From positions 2,818,709 to 2,882,708 of the forward strand of contig CP043547.1 of assembly GCA_009664345.1 (NCBI GenBank): 64,000 bases of DNA. Reading direction: 5' to 3'. Below are positions 33,750-43,562 of this stretch, one piece after another (the stretch's first letter is position 1; every line of letters begins with the position of its first letter). This DNA comes from Planctomycetales bacterium 10988. GTDB taxonomy: Bacteria; Planctomycetota; Planctomycetia; Pirellulales; Pb10988. A program made the position numbers and the translations under genes. Under the pieces are notes generated by a model, which was not told the DNA's origin, ran no database searches, and saw only the letters and a list, made by a program, of their open reading frames with translations.

Positions 33750-36425
33750 CTACGGGGCCGAAAGTGTCAGACGGGCGTTTAACACTTTGTCGATCCGTTG
33801 AAGAGATTCCATCAAGTGGGCTTTGGTGTAAGTATCCAACTTGATAGACTTTTCACCTCGACCTTTTCCGGCGAGCAGTTGCTTGATTTCGCCTTGCAAC
33901 GTTACCAATTCATAATAAGCAACGGTTTGACAATCTTGCGGGGAAGAAGTTCGTCCCAAAGCAAGGTTGGAAAGTCGCTTTAAATAGGAACGTTGCAAGT
34001 TACGACGGAGCGAGCTGATGGCCGGTTGACGATTCGTGTATTCGCCTTCTTCCAGGTTCGTGACTTCGCTGAAGATCGCATCGGTCAGACGTTCCAATAG
34101 TTCCGCGGACGTCAAAACATCTTGATCGCCAGGGACTTTAAGCTCCGAATCATGCAATCGTTCCAAGGTCAAGGAAGAGAGCAATTGGCTCAAGATCCGA
34201 TCTTGCCAAAGCAGAATATATTCATGCACCGGATAATCGGTGCGGGCCGGATCGCTCATGCCCCAGTGGCTCCACTTAGTGATTGCCAGATAGTTATAGA
34301 GTTCCGGCGGAAATTCAAAAGGCTTGTCGTTGAAGACTTTTTCTTCCAGTAAGGCGAGCGATTCGCGTTGCTTTTCGGCTTCGACCACGACGAACGGCGG
34401 TCTGGCCTCGGGGTCCCCTTTGTGATCGCGGTGAACATAAAGACCGCCGACATAGCGAGAAGCGAAGAACATCGAACGCCCGTAAATGCTCAACAACATC
34501 CCGAAAGCACGGCGGGCCTTTTGGTAACCTTCGCCATCATCGACGACTTGTTCCAGCAAATTGGGCCAGATTTCATCGACGAGCGAGGCTTGTTGCTTGG
34601 CATAGTTCAGAGGGTCTTTTCCCAGATCGAAGCGATTGCTGAGCGGATCGGGATCGATGCCCCGGGTATCTTCATCGGTCGCATAATCGAGACCTTCGGC
34701 GGCACCCTTGGAAGCGATTTCGCGGAGGGCTTCTTCTTCATCGGAGGTGCTGCCGGCCAGCGGTTTGTAACCATATTCAATCGCCCAGTAGTCATAAGGG
34801 CCGATCGTTTCGGTGTAGTAATCGCCTTGCTCTTGGCCTTTAGGAACGATGTTGGTTGGGTTGTAATCCATCACGCTGGCGACCATCCCTTTTTCATCGG
34901 TAATTTCGGGATTGTTGGCTTCATTCAGCGTAAGCATCGTGCTGGCTTTGAAGTTATGACGAAGACCCAAGGTGTGACCGACTTCGTGCATCGTGACTTC
35001 TTTCAGCCCTTGCAAGATCATTCGTTCGAGCATCGGTTTGGAAGCCGCCAGCCCGTGACGAGCGGCCAACACGGTCGAGCCGAACGCCGCTTGCGAGGCG
35101 AATCCGTGCGACAGATGGCATTGGCAATCCGCCCAATGACGCATCGTGGGGGACATGCTTTCGCGTTCTTTTTGATATCCGGCCAAGTCGAGGGCCCCGC
35201 CAGTCATGCGAGCGATCGACTCCGGCGTGAGGGTTTCGTATTCGACTTTCCAGAAATTGACAAAATCGGCGTCGAAGATAATGTCCGCATCGAGGATTTC
35301 CCCGGTATAAGGATTCACGCGGCTCGGCCCCATCGCGAAGCCGGCCCCGGCGGTGATCCAGCGGAAGGTATTGTAATTGACATCTTCCGGCATCCAGGTA
35401 TCGCGTTCAGATTGTTGGCGAACCTCAATCGCATCCAGGAAGCCAACCTTTTCAAAGGCCCTGTTCCATTCCAAAATCCCTTCGCGGATGGCGGAACGAT
35501 ATTTATAAGGAATCGTTTTTTCCATCCAGAAGATAATCGGCTTGGCCGGAGGCGAGAGATCGGCGGAAGCATCGGCCTTCTTCAGATTCCAACGATTGAC
35601 ATAACGGATGAATCGATCTTCGCCTTCGGGTTTGGAAAAATCTTTGACCGCTGTCAGGAAATAGCCAACGCGGGGATCGGCCAATCGCGGTTGGTAGCCA
35701 TTGTTGGGAAGTCGGCTGATCGAGTAATGGACATCGACCGACAAACCGCGGCTATCCGGCACCGTATCGAAGTTCGTACTACCGCTAGAAGCATAGGTCG
35801 CCGAGACCCGGATTTCGACATTGTTATCAAAACCTTTGAGATCGGCCCAAGTCGATTTGCTGCTAGAGAAAACAAATCCCGGCAGAACGCGGGAGATTTG
35901 CGGCAAGTCGCTCATGAAGACATTCGTCACATCAACAATGACCGTGCCACCGGGGCCAGTGGTGTGAATCGGCAGGTTATAGAGAACACTGTCCGAATAG
36001 GCCTTATCGACGGCGTCGGCTTCGGGCGAACCTTGATCGGCTCGGAAGCGGGTATTGCGACGAATGAGGTGAATGTTTTCGTCATCGACCTTTTCAAAAC
36101 GCCACAGCCAGTCATCCCCGAAACCCCAGCTCATTCCGCCAAGCAGGCTGCGTTCCCCGATTCCGCGGGCAATCGAAAGGAGGACCAAAAAATCTTGATT
36201 GAGTTGGCTTTTGCTAATTTCGAAGTAGAGTTTGGACTTTTTCTTGTGAAGTTTGATCACCCCGTCGGTGACTTCGGTGTCCTTGGAAAATTCACTGTAT
36301 TCCACATCTTCCGCGTGGACGGGAGTGATCGAAACCCCTCCGAGCCAACAAACGGCGAGGACACAACTTCCTAGCAACCAGGCAACCGGTCGCCTTTGAA
36401 CAAATCGATGGTGTGCAATCATCAT
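33750..36425 (-). CDS. Exported zinc-dependent metalloprotease (DUF5117/DUF4953-like)
   Basis: An 891-residue secreted protein. A signal peptide (RRPVAWLLGSCVLAVCWLGGVSITPVHA) precedes an N-terminal DUF5117-like domain (KLYFEISKSQLNQDFLVLLSIARGIG). The zinc-binding site is HEVGHTLGLRHNFKAS around residue 480, an extended H-E-x-x-H-x-x-G-x-x-H of the metzincin type, followed by VMDYNP as the Met-turn. A DUF4953-like C-terminal region follows (EQGDYYTETIGPYDYWAIEYGYKP). The upstream AGGGAAG box fits the double-ATG start. Expected to cleave proteins in the periplasm or outside. A long antisense open frame here is a shadow of codon bias. Confidence 0.88.
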   Translation of the reverse strand: MMIAHHRFVQRRPVAWLLGSCVLAVCWLGGVSITPVHAEDVEYSEFSKDTEVTDGVIKLHKKKSKLYFEISKSQLNQDFLVLLSIARGIGERSLLGGMSWGFGDDWLWRFEKVDDENIHLIRRNTRFRADQGSPEADAVDKAYSDSVLYNLPIHTTGPGGTVIVDVTNVFMSDLPQISRVLPGFVFSSSKSTWADLKGFDNNVEIRVSATYASSGSTNFDTVPDSRGLSVDVHYSISRLPNNGYQPRLADPRVGYFLTAVKDFSKPEGEDRFIRYVNRWNLKKADASADLSPPAKPIIFWMEKTIPYKYRSAIREGILEWNRAFEKVGFLDAIEVRQQSERDTWMPEDVNYNTFRWITAGAGFAMGPSRVNPYTGEILDADIIFDADFVNFWKVEYETLTPESIARMTGGALDLAGYQKERESMSPTMRHWADCQCHLSHGFASQAAFGSTVLAARHGLAASKPMLERMILQGLKEVTMHEVGHTLGLRHNFKASTMLTLNEANNPEITDEKGMVASVMDYNPTNIVPKGQEQGDYYTETIGPYDYWAIEYGYKPLAGSTSDEEEALREIASKGAAEGLDYATDEDTRGIDPDPLSNRFDLGKDPLNYAKQQASLVDEIWPNLLEQVVDDGEGYQKARRAFGMLLSIYGRSMFFASRYVGGLYVHRDHKGDPEARPPFVVVEAEKQRESLALLEEKVFNDKPFEFPPELYNYLAITKWSHWGMSDPARTDYPVHEYILLWQDRILSQLLSSLTLERLHDSELKVPGDQDVLTSAELLERLTDAIFSEVTNLEEGEYTNRQPAISSLRRNLQRSYLKRLSNLALGRTSSPQDCQTVAYYELVTLQGEIKQLLAGKGRGEKSIKLDTYTKAHLMESLQRIDKVLNARLTLSAP

Positions 36426-36768
36426 CTTCCCTGGGTGTTATTCATGCGAATAAAAAGTAAGAGAAAGGAAAGCAACGAACCCCGCCATTGCAGGATGCAA
36501 GGTCTTGGAGCCTTTGAAATGGCTCGAGCCATCCCGGCTGGTTCGCTGAAAACTAATACAGTCATTACGAAAGTTTAGCTTTTCCTATTGTGACATGCGT
36601 GAAGAGTTAAGAAAATGTTCTCATGGAAAAACTTTCTCATTTCCTCCTGAAAACGTGTTGGTGGAGAATTTCCTTTGTTTTCATCGCGTTCAAGGAGAAG
36701 TTGCCTCGGCGGCGAAAATCTTGTACGCCGATTTTTCTTCTTGTCTTCGCACGGAAAGTCCTTTGAAT

Positions 36769-37806
36769 ATGGCGAAGCTTCCTCCACCAACGTCGGTTCT
36801 TGCGGCCTATCGAAAGGTTTTTTCGCAGGGAGAAATAACCAAGATCGACGATTTAGCCGGAGCAGGGGGCTTTAGTGGGGCGGCGTTGTGGCGGATTTCT
36901 GTTCAGGAAAATCGCTTTTGTCTGCGGAGATGGCCAAAGGAGAATCCGACCTATGAACGGCTGCTGTGGATTCATGGAGTGATACAAATCACCTCGGTTG
37001 AATTTCCCAACCGTTTGGCGGTTCCTCATTTAACTAGTGACGGCGAAAGTTTCCTTCGTTTCGATGGTTCTTATTGGGAACTTACTCCTTGGCTTCCGGG
37101 CGAGGCAAATTTTTTTCAACATCCCTCAGAGGCCAAGCTTGCCTCAGCCATGACAGGGTTGGCACAATTTCATTTGGCTTCCGCGAAGATTCTCCCTTCT
37201 TCTACTTCGCGAGTTCCCAAAAATGTCGCTTCTCGATGTGGGCTCATGCGATGGTGGCTCGATGGAGGACTTGATCGGCTGTCGGAAAGTCTGTCTTCTC
37301 TCTCCTCCCGAGCTTGGCCGGAAGGAAAGCATCATGCCGAACTTCGCTTGAAAAAGGTAAGAAGTTTGCTCTTGCAGCAACTTAATAAGAGTGAATCCCT
37401 TCGACAACCTGTGCCGATTCTCCCTTGTTTCCGCGATTTGTGGCATGATCATTTGCTGTTCGAAGGAGATCAGTTGAGCGGGATTGTGGATTATGGGGCA
37501 ATGGATGTGGAGTCCGTGGCGAGCGATCTTTCGCGGCTGTTGGGAAGCTTGTTGGAAGATGACTATTCTCGCTGGCGGGAAGCCTTGGCCTGTTATGAAT
37601 CGACTCGTCCCCTGAACGGTGCCGAACGCCGCTTACTTTGTTTCTATGATGAAACATCTGTTTTGATGAGTGGCCTGCAATGGCTGCAGTGGATTTTTCT
37701 TGAAGGACGAACTTTTGCCGAGATGGCTCCTATCGAGGAACGCCTCCAAACGAACTGGCGGAGAATTCAGCATTTGGCCAACCGATCGCAGCATCCTCCT
37801 CTTTGA
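36769..37806 (+). CDS. Phosphotransferase (APH/ChoK superfamily) protein
   Basis: A 345-residue cytoplasmic kinase-fold protein. Nucleotide-binding lobe: a GGFSGAALWRISVQENRFCLRRWPKE pattern (glycine-rich loop and the lysine/arginine strand). The catalytic loop is CFRDLWHDHLLFEGDQLSGIVDYGAM, with H-D-H-L-L in place of the usual H-G-D-L-x-x-x-N, followed by the D of IVDYG as the metal-binding DFG-like aspartate. The catalytic Asp therefore shows as W-H-D-H. Substrate unknown; aminoglycoside resistance should not be assumed. Start taken at the ATG at 36769; the frame is open to 36595 but the added sequence is not family-like. Confidence 0.75.
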   Translation: MAKLPPPTSVLAAYRKVFSQGEITKIDDLAGAGGFSGAALWRISVQENRFCLRRWPKENPTYERLLWIHGVIQITSVEFPNRLAVPHLTSDGESFLRFDGSYWELTPWLPGEANFFQHPSEAKLASAMTGLAQFHLASAKILPSSTSRVPKNVASRCGLMRWWLDGGLDRLSESLSSLSSRAWPEGKHHAELRLKKVRSLLLQQLNKSESLRQPVPILPCFRDLWHDHLLFEGDQLSGIVDYGAMDVESVASDLSRLLGSLLEDDYSRWREALACYESTRPLNGAERRLLCFYDETSVLMSGLQWLQWIFLEGRTFAEMAPIEERLQTNWRRIQHLANRSQHPPL

Positions 37807-38083
37807 ATGGGCAGAAAAATCGGAAGAAAAAGGGCAGTTGTGAGTTAGCTCACAGAACCGATCGGGCTTTTCTACGAAGATAAAGGGTACAAGGACGAGC
37901 CTTGCCCAAGCCTGATTCGCGTTGACCCTGGAGAGGCTTTGGCTCTAGAATAGGTATGTTCGTAACGATTATTCCTGTTGATGAGTGATCCTTGAACGTC
38001 CTTCTGGAAAAATATATTCACTTCGAAACAATCTTCATTCGGTGCAGGCCGGGGGAAGTAGCTTTTTAGAGGAGGCGGTCTCT

Positions 38084-40825
38084 ATGACTCCGCTTTTGCG
38101 TTGGCATCTTCGCCTTGGTTTGATGCTTGGTTGCCTGGGGTTGTGGCTTTGTCAGCCGGCAACGGCTCAATTGAAGTTCAGCTTGGACCCGTTTAATCCA
38201 GTCGATACGCAATCGCCGACGGGAGATGCAGGTCCAGCGGCCAAAGATGAAAACCCCGTGACTGTGGAAACGGGCCTCAGTCAAACACCGCAAGGTCAGC
38301 CCTATCTTTATGTTACGGCAAAGATCGCGGATGGCTATTATATTTATTCCATCACGCAGCCCGCTGGCGGACCGATTCCGACGAACATTACAATCGAGGC
38401 TCCTGAAGGTTTTCAGGTCGGAGATTTCGTCGCCCTGCAAGAGCCGAAACTCGCTCCGGCCACCAGCTTTGGTCTCCCTCCGGTCGAAAAACATTACAAA
38501 TCCATCACCTGGGAAGCACCCATCCAAGGGGCGACCGCTGGCGATTTGGAAGGCCAAACGATTTCAGGATCGATTCGTTATCAAGCCTGTTCGGATTCGA
38601 GCTGTCTCTTGCCACAAAACAAACCGTTCGAAGCCGCTTGGGTTTCTGAACCGCCGGAATCGGTGGCCAAGCTCGTCTCTGCCAAGTTGGAAGATTCTGC
38701 CCAAAAGCCGAACGCCCAAGAAACTGCTCCGGCGGAAATGAAACCGGAAAAGCCTGAAGAGCCGCAAACCGCCGATGCTTCCGAACCCCCGCCATCGAAG
38801 GCTCAAGAAGGGGAGTTCCAAGCGGAATTCGCGGCGAATGTAAAAATCTTCGGCTCGGTTTCTCCTGGGCAAGTCGCTCCCGGCGAGACGGTGACGTTGA
38901 CTTTGCGAGGCGTTCCGAACGTTGACGCTAAGTACCACCTTTATGCCTTGTCGAACGAACCGAATCGCTCCATCGGGGCTCAGCCGACCTTGATCACCTT
39001 TACCGAAACTCCCGATTGGAAGGCCGAACCGACCGAAGCCGATAAGCCGGTAGTTTCGATTCCGTCCGAAGCTTTTGACGAACCGCTCAAGGTCTACGAA
39101 GGCGAAGTTCATTGGACAACGACCTTCCAAGTGCCTCAAGATGCCAAGCCCGGCGAATACACCATCGCGGGGTTGTTGGGTTATCAAGCTTGTAGTGATG
39201 TCTCTTGCGATCGCCCGTCGGGAGCCTCCTTCGCCACGGAAGTCCAAGTCACCGAACAAACCGAAGCCGGTTCCAAGGCTGTCCGCTTTTCGGAAGTTTC
39301 CTATCGCAATGTTGTCTCGGTGGTCGATTCGAAAGCGGAAGAAACTTCCCCCACTGCGGCGGAAGTACCTTCGCTCGCTGAAAATGCCGGGGCAGCCTCC
39401 AAAGAACCGCAGCTCAGCACCGAAGAAGCCCTGGCTAGTGGCACCTTCCAACTGGCCGAAGATTCCTTTCAAAACCCCCTCTGGCAAGTCCTCCTCTGGG
39501 CGTTTTTGGGAGGATTGATTCTCAATGCAATGCCTTGCGTCTTCCCGGTCATCGGGTTGAAATTGCTTTCCTTTGTCGAACAATCCGGGCAAAGCCGCGG
39601 CAAAGCCTTTGGGTTGAACCTCGTTTATTCCCTGGGAATGCTGAGCGTCTTTTGGATTTTGGCAACGGCCGCCCTCGTGCTGAATCTCAAAACCTGGGGC
39701 CAACAGTTTCAATATAGTGGCTTCACGATCACCATGGCCTCGGTCGTTTTTGCGATGGGGCTGAGTTTCCTCGGCGTCTGGGAAATCCCGATTCCTGGCT
39801 TTGCCATGAGCAAAACGGCCTCGCAAGCTGCCAGCCAAGAAGGGGCCTCCGGGGCATTTTTCAAAGGGATTGTCACCACGCTCTTGGCCACGCCGTGCAG
39901 TGGTCCGCTGCTCGGAGTCGCGTTCCTCTTCGCTCTGAAAGAACCCGGGGCGATGACGTATTTGATTTTCACCTTCATCGGTCTGGGGATGGCCAGCCCG
40001 TATCTAATCATGGGTGCCTTTCCGGAATTGCTCCGCTTCATGCCCAAACCAGGGGCCTGGATGGAGACCTTCAAGCAACTGATGGGTTTCGTCTTGATGG
40101 GCACGGTCGTTTATCTAATGACCTTGATTCCTTTCAACATGCTGGTGCCGACGGCAGGTCTGCTCTGCGGAATCGGCCTGGCATGCTGGATTTTGGGACG
40201 TACGCCTTCTTATGCCGAGACGCAGCAAAAAGTCCGTGCCTGGGCGATGAGTTTGGCGAGTATCTGCTTGGCCGTTGCCGTTTGTTATGGGGTGCTTGCC
40301 CCTTATGCGGAGAGCCAACTGGAACGCAATCGCAATCGTTGGGTGATGCAGGCCTTGCAAGAGACCGATTCCGGCAGCGTGCAGCTTGCCTCGAAGCAAG
40401 ACGATTCCGATCACCACCTGCCTTGGCAACCTTTTAGCCGTTCGCAATTGAATCAACTTCTGCAAGAAGAACAGACTGTGATGGTCGATTTCACCGCCGA
40501 TTGGTGCCCGACTTGCAAGACCCTGGAACATCTCGTTTTGAATACTTCCCCAGTGAAATCGAAAGTCGAGGAACTCGGCGTTGTGCCGATGATCGCCGAC
40601 CTGACCGAGCCTTCGCCGGAGATTCAATCAATGCTTGAGGATTTGCAAAGCAACTCGATTCCGGTCTTGGCCATCTTTCCGGCCTCGGACCCGCTCAAGC
40701 CGATTATCTTGCGAGATGCCTACACGCAGGCGACGTTACTTGAAAAGCTAGAAGCAGCAGGGCCTTCGAAGGATGCCGCCGCTGCCCGCACCGCGATGCG
40801 TGAAGAAATGACCGAATCGCAATAG
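38084..40825 (+). CDS. dsbD: DsbD-family protein-disulfide reductase (thiol:disulfide interchange)
   Basis: About 913 residues from the ATG at 38084, which has a strong GAGGAGG box; the earlier in-frame ATG at 37985 has none. A signal peptide (LGLMLGCLGLWLCQPATA) is followed by two DsbC/D-alpha-like N-terminal domains, each with a CSDxSC pattern (ACSDSSCLLP and ACSDVSCDRP), where E. coli DsbD has one. The membrane domain has eight or so spans and the N-A-M-P-C-V-F-P-V-I-G-L-K motif (Cys near residue 485) plus TPCSGPLLG. A C-terminal thioredoxin domain carries DWCPTCK (Cys 808 and 811). It moves electrons from cytoplasmic thioredoxin to periplasmic proteins, for cytochrome c maturation or metal resistance. 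The doubled N-terminal domain is unusual. Confidence 0.92.
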   Translation: MTPLLRWHLRLGLMLGCLGLWLCQPATAQLKFSLDPFNPVDTQSPTGDAGPAAKDENPVTVETGLSQTPQGQPYLYVTAKIADGYYIYSITQPAGGPIPTNITIEAPEGFQVGDFVALQEPKLAPATSFGLPPVEKHYKSITWEAPIQGATAGDLEGQTISGSIRYQACSDSSCLLPQNKPFEAAWVSEPPESVAKLVSAKLEDSAQKPNAQETAPAEMKPEKPEEPQTADASEPPPSKAQEGEFQAEFAANVKIFGSVSPGQVAPGETVTLTLRGVPNVDAKYHLYALSNEPNRSIGAQPTLITFTETPDWKAEPTEADKPVVSIPSEAFDEPLKVYEGEVHWTTTFQVPQDAKPGEYTIAGLLGYQACSDVSCDRPSGASFATEVQVTEQTEAGSKAVRFSEVSYRNVVSVVDSKAEETSPTAAEVPSLAENAGAASKEPQLSTEEALASGTFQLAEDSFQNPLWQVLLWAFLGGLILNAMPCVFPVIGLKLLSFVEQSGQSRGKAFGLNLVYSLGMLSVFWILATAALVLNLKTWGQQFQYSGFTITMASVVFAMGLSFLGVWEIPIPGFAMSKTASQAASQEGASGAFFKGIVTTLLATPCSGPLLGVAFLFALKEPGAMTYLIFTFIGLGMASPYLIMGAFPELLRFMPKPGAWMETFKQLMGFVLMGTVVYLMTLIPFNMLVPTAGLLCGIGLACWILGRTPSYAETQQKVRAWAMSLASICLAVAVCYGVLAPYAESQLERNRNRWVMQALQETDSGSVQLASKQDDSDHHLPWQPFSRSQLNQLLQEEQTVMVDFTADWCPTCKTLEHLVLNTSPVKSKVEELGVVPMIADLTEPSPEIQSMLEDLQSNSIPVLAIFPASDPLKPIILRDAYTQATLLEKLEAAGPSKDAAAARTAMREEMTESQ

Positions 40826-40867
40826 GTTTCGATTTGATAAAACTCTGAAGTACGAAGAGGCCCGCGC

Positions 40868-41935
40868 TCAGGCATCCTTCCACTGGACGCCGCGTGGGCC
40901 TTCTTCAGCTTCGCCCAGCAGCCAATTTTCCACACCCATTTCGGTGAGCTGCTGGCGAATACTTTCGGCATAATAAGGGCTGACGATCATCACCAAGCCG
41001 ATGCCGCAATTGAAGACCTTTTCCATTTCATCTTGGTCGATATTGCCGCACTGTTGAATCCAATCGAATACCGGCGGAATCGTCCAACTTGCTTTGTCGA
41101 GGGTCAATTGAATATTGTCGGGCAGAATCCGTTCGATATTCTCCGCCAACCCGCCTCCGGTAATATGGGCGATGCCGTGGATGACGTTTTTTACCTGATA
41201 ATGATGAAAGATACGCCGCAATGGTTGGGCATAAATCCGTGTCGGTGTCATCAAAATTTCCCCGACCGTTTGCCCCAGTTCGGGCACTTCTTGATCGACG
41301 GAAAGCCTTGCCATTTCGAAGACCGCTTGCCGAATCAGGCTATAGCCGTTGGAATGAAAACCGCTGGAAGCCAGCCCAATCACCTGGTCGCCGGGAGCGA
41401 TGTTCTTGCCATCAATGAGGCGTTTTCGCTCGACGACGCCGACACAAAAGCCGGCCATATCGTAATCTTCCGCCTGATAAACACCCGGCAATATCGCCGT
41501 TTCCCCGCCCAATAACGCACAATCGCTCTCCAGACAGCCTTGTGAAATGCCTGCCACGAGGTCCTCAATCAGCTCTGGATTGTCTTTCGGCAGTGCCAAA
41601 TAATCGAGGAAAAAGAGCGGTTCCGCCCCGCAGCACAGGGCGTCATTGATACACATCGCCACCAAATCGATGCCGACCGTGCGATGAATCCCCGTTAACG
41701 CGGCGACTTTGAGCTTCGTTCCGACCCCATCGGTACAACTGACCAACACCGGGTCTTGATAATTTCGGGCAAAAAGCGGACTGTTGAAATCGAGCCGGAA
41801 CAGTCCCGCAAAGCCCCCTTCCAGCGGCATCACACGTGGAGAATGCGTGCGACGCAAATGCCGCCCGATCCGCCCCATCGCCTCTTGGTAGACTTCCAAA
41901 TCAACGCCCGACTGTTTGTAAGTCGCTTTCTTCAT
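40868..41935 (-). CDS. purM: Phosphoribosylformylglycinamidine cyclo-ligase (AIR synthetase)
   Basis: A 355-residue enzyme of de novo purine synthesis that closes FGAM to AIR with ATP. Diagnostic segments are YQEAMGRIGRHLRRTHSP at the N-terminus, FARNYQDPVLVSCTDGVGTKLKVA, GIDLVAMCINDALCCGAEPLFFLDYLA (the ATP-grasp-like PurM signature), LLGGETAILPGVYQAEDYDMAGFCVGVVER, GLASSGFHSNGYSLIR and ITGGGLAENIERILPDNI. The length is normal for bacterial PurM. Cytoplasmic. It converges on the DsbD gene with a 42-base gap and has no purine neighbours here. Confidence 0.95.
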   Translation of the reverse strand: MKKATYKQSGVDLEVYQEAMGRIGRHLRRTHSPRVMPLEGGFAGLFRLDFNSPLFARNYQDPVLVSCTDGVGTKLKVAALTGIHRTVGIDLVAMCINDALCCGAEPLFFLDYLALPKDNPELIEDLVAGISQGCLESDCALLGGETAILPGVYQAEDYDMAGFCVGVVERKRLIDGKNIAPGDQVIGLASSGFHSNGYSLIRQAVFEMARLSVDQEVPELGQTVGEILMTPTRIYAQPLRRIFHHYQVKNVIHGIAHITGGGLAENIERILPDNIQLTLDKASWTIPPVFDWIQQCGNIDQDEMEKVFNCGIGLVMIVSPYYAESIRQQLTEMGVENWLLGEAEEGPRGVQWKDA

Positions 41936-42219
41936 TCAATTTAGCTCAATCTTTTTTAGGGCGTATTGCTTGGCCACTGCTGGCAAAGATGCTTGATTCA
42001 GGCACCGATTTTAGTTTGCGGAGCGGGAAACTGTCAACGCACTGCCTTCGCTGGAATCCTGTCTTCGCGAAGAAAATCCGAAAAAAACTCGAAAAAATTG
42101 GCATGTCTTCGCAAGACGAATCCGCCTAAAATTAGAATTGGCAATAGTACTGTCATGATCTTATCAGTCAGGCCAATATTGGCAGTCATTTTCTCGGGCT
42201 TTCAACAGGATGAAACATC

Positions 42220-43467
42220 ATGCAGGCACCAACGGAACGCATGCCCTTTCGAGAAACCGTCGAGGTCAGCGGCCATGTGATTGATAGCTTGATCTTGCCG
42301 AAGATTCTTGATGCGATCACCAGCCGAGCGGGATCGTTTATCATTCAGGAATTTACCGTTGGACAAAATCGGACCGATCCCAGCTATGTTTTGCTGGAAG
42401 TTTTGGCCGAAACGCCAGAGAAGTTAGCGGATATTTTAGAGCAAATCAGCGATCACGGGGCCGTGCCGATCTCCGCTCAGGATTGCAATCTGGAAGTTGC
42501 TGACTTGGCAGGATGTTTTCCGGAAGGGTTTTACAGCACGACGCATCATCATTGTGAAGTTCGCCTCGATGGCCATTGGTTCGAGGTCGATCGACCGGAA
42601 ATGGATTGCGGAATCAAAGTCGATCCCGGGGAAAAGACCGCCATTTGCATTCCGATGGTTGAGGTAAAGCCGGGCGATCAGATCATCGTCGGCCATGCCG
42701 GAGTCCGTGTCTTTCCCGAGGCCCGCGATCAGAAGCGGCGGCTTTTTGAATTTATGGGAAGTGAAGTTTCTACCGAAAAGCCCAAAGGGGTCGCCTTCCG
42801 CGAGGTCGCCATGGAGATGCTCCGGGCGAAAGAGGCAGGCAAAGAAGTCCTCCTCGTCGGCGGTCCGGCGATTGTACACACGGGAAGCGGCGATCATTTA
42901 AATAGTCTCATTCGCGGCGGCTATATTCATCGCCTATTTGCCGGAAACGCTTTGGCGACGCACGACATTGAACAAGCCCTCTTTGGAACAAGTCTCGGGG
43001 TCAATTTAAATGAAGGGATTTCTACCGAAGGCGGCCACGAACATCACCTTCGAGCCATCAATCGCATCCGCCGTGTGGGTGGAATTAAACAAGCCGTTGA
43101 AGAAGGCCTGTTAACACAAGGCATTATGTATGAATGTGTCATCAACAATGTTCCGTATTTATTAGCGGGAAGTATTCGTGATGATGGGCCGCTCCCGGAA
43201 GTCATTACTGACACTTTGGAAGCTCAAAAGCAAATGCGGGAGCAAGTACAAAATGTCGGGTTCGCCTTGATGATCGCGACAACTTTACATTCCATTGCTG
43301 TAGGAAATTTACTGCCGGGAACGACGAAAGTTGTTTGTGTTGATATTAACCCTTCCACGGTGATTAAACTTTCGGATCGAGGAAGTATACAAACAGTCGG
43401 ACTTGTCACCGATGTCGAACCGTTCTTACGTTCTCTTGTGCAAGAGTTAAAACAACTGACAAGTTAA
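42220..43467 (+). CDS. Archaeal-type ornithine cyclodeaminase (LOR/SDH, TIGR00300 family)
   Basis: A 415-residue protein of the LOR/SDH bifunctional-enzyme-conserved family, whose characterised members convert ornithine to proline and ammonia. Visible: VSGHVIDSLILPKILDAI (the N-terminal LOR/SDH strand), VADLAGCFPEGFYSTTHHHCEVRLDG, VLLVGGPAIVHTGSGDHLNSLIRGGYIHRLFAGNALATHDIE (the Rossmann-like cofactor region), STEGGHEHHLRAINRIRRVGG and AVGNLLPGTTKVVCVDINPSTVIKL. In cyanobacterial AgrE this domain is the C-terminal half of a fused enzyme; here it stands as a gene 95 bases before a gene for the N-terminal half. AGGATG lies upstream of the start. Confidence 0.85.
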   Translation: MQAPTERMPFRETVEVSGHVIDSLILPKILDAITSRAGSFIIQEFTVGQNRTDPSYVLLEVLAETPEKLADILEQISDHGAVPISAQDCNLEVADLAGCFPEGFYSTTHHHCEVRLDGHWFEVDRPEMDCGIKVDPGEKTAICIPMVEVKPGDQIIVGHAGVRVFPEARDQKRRLFEFMGSEVSTEKPKGVAFREVAMEMLRAKEAGKEVLLVGGPAIVHTGSGDHLNSLIRGGYIHRLFAGNALATHDIEQALFGTSLGVNLNEGISTEGGHEHHLRAINRIRRVGGIKQAVEEGLLTQGIMYECVINNVPYLLAGSIRDDGPLPEVITDTLEAQKQMREQVQNVGFALMIATTLHSIAVGNLLPGTTKVVCVDINPSTVIKLSDRGSIQTVGLVTDVEPFLRSLVQELKQLTS

Positions 43468-43562
43468 TTAAGTTATAAATAGAATTATTTTGTAAAATTT
43501 TATTGAATAGGTTTTATTCATTTCATCTCTTTTCACCTTTTCATTTCTCTAGGGAGCTTACG

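Noticed and set aside
34368-36374. A 668-codon open frame antisense to the metalloprotease
   Set aside because: It mirrors the codon bias of the real gene on the other strand, has no start signal and no recognisable domain; the sense gene has an intact HExxH site.
38564-39838. A 424-codon open frame antisense to the DsbD gene
   Set aside because: The reading is low-complexity (R, G, F rich) and is fully covered by the sense gene, which has clear motifs.
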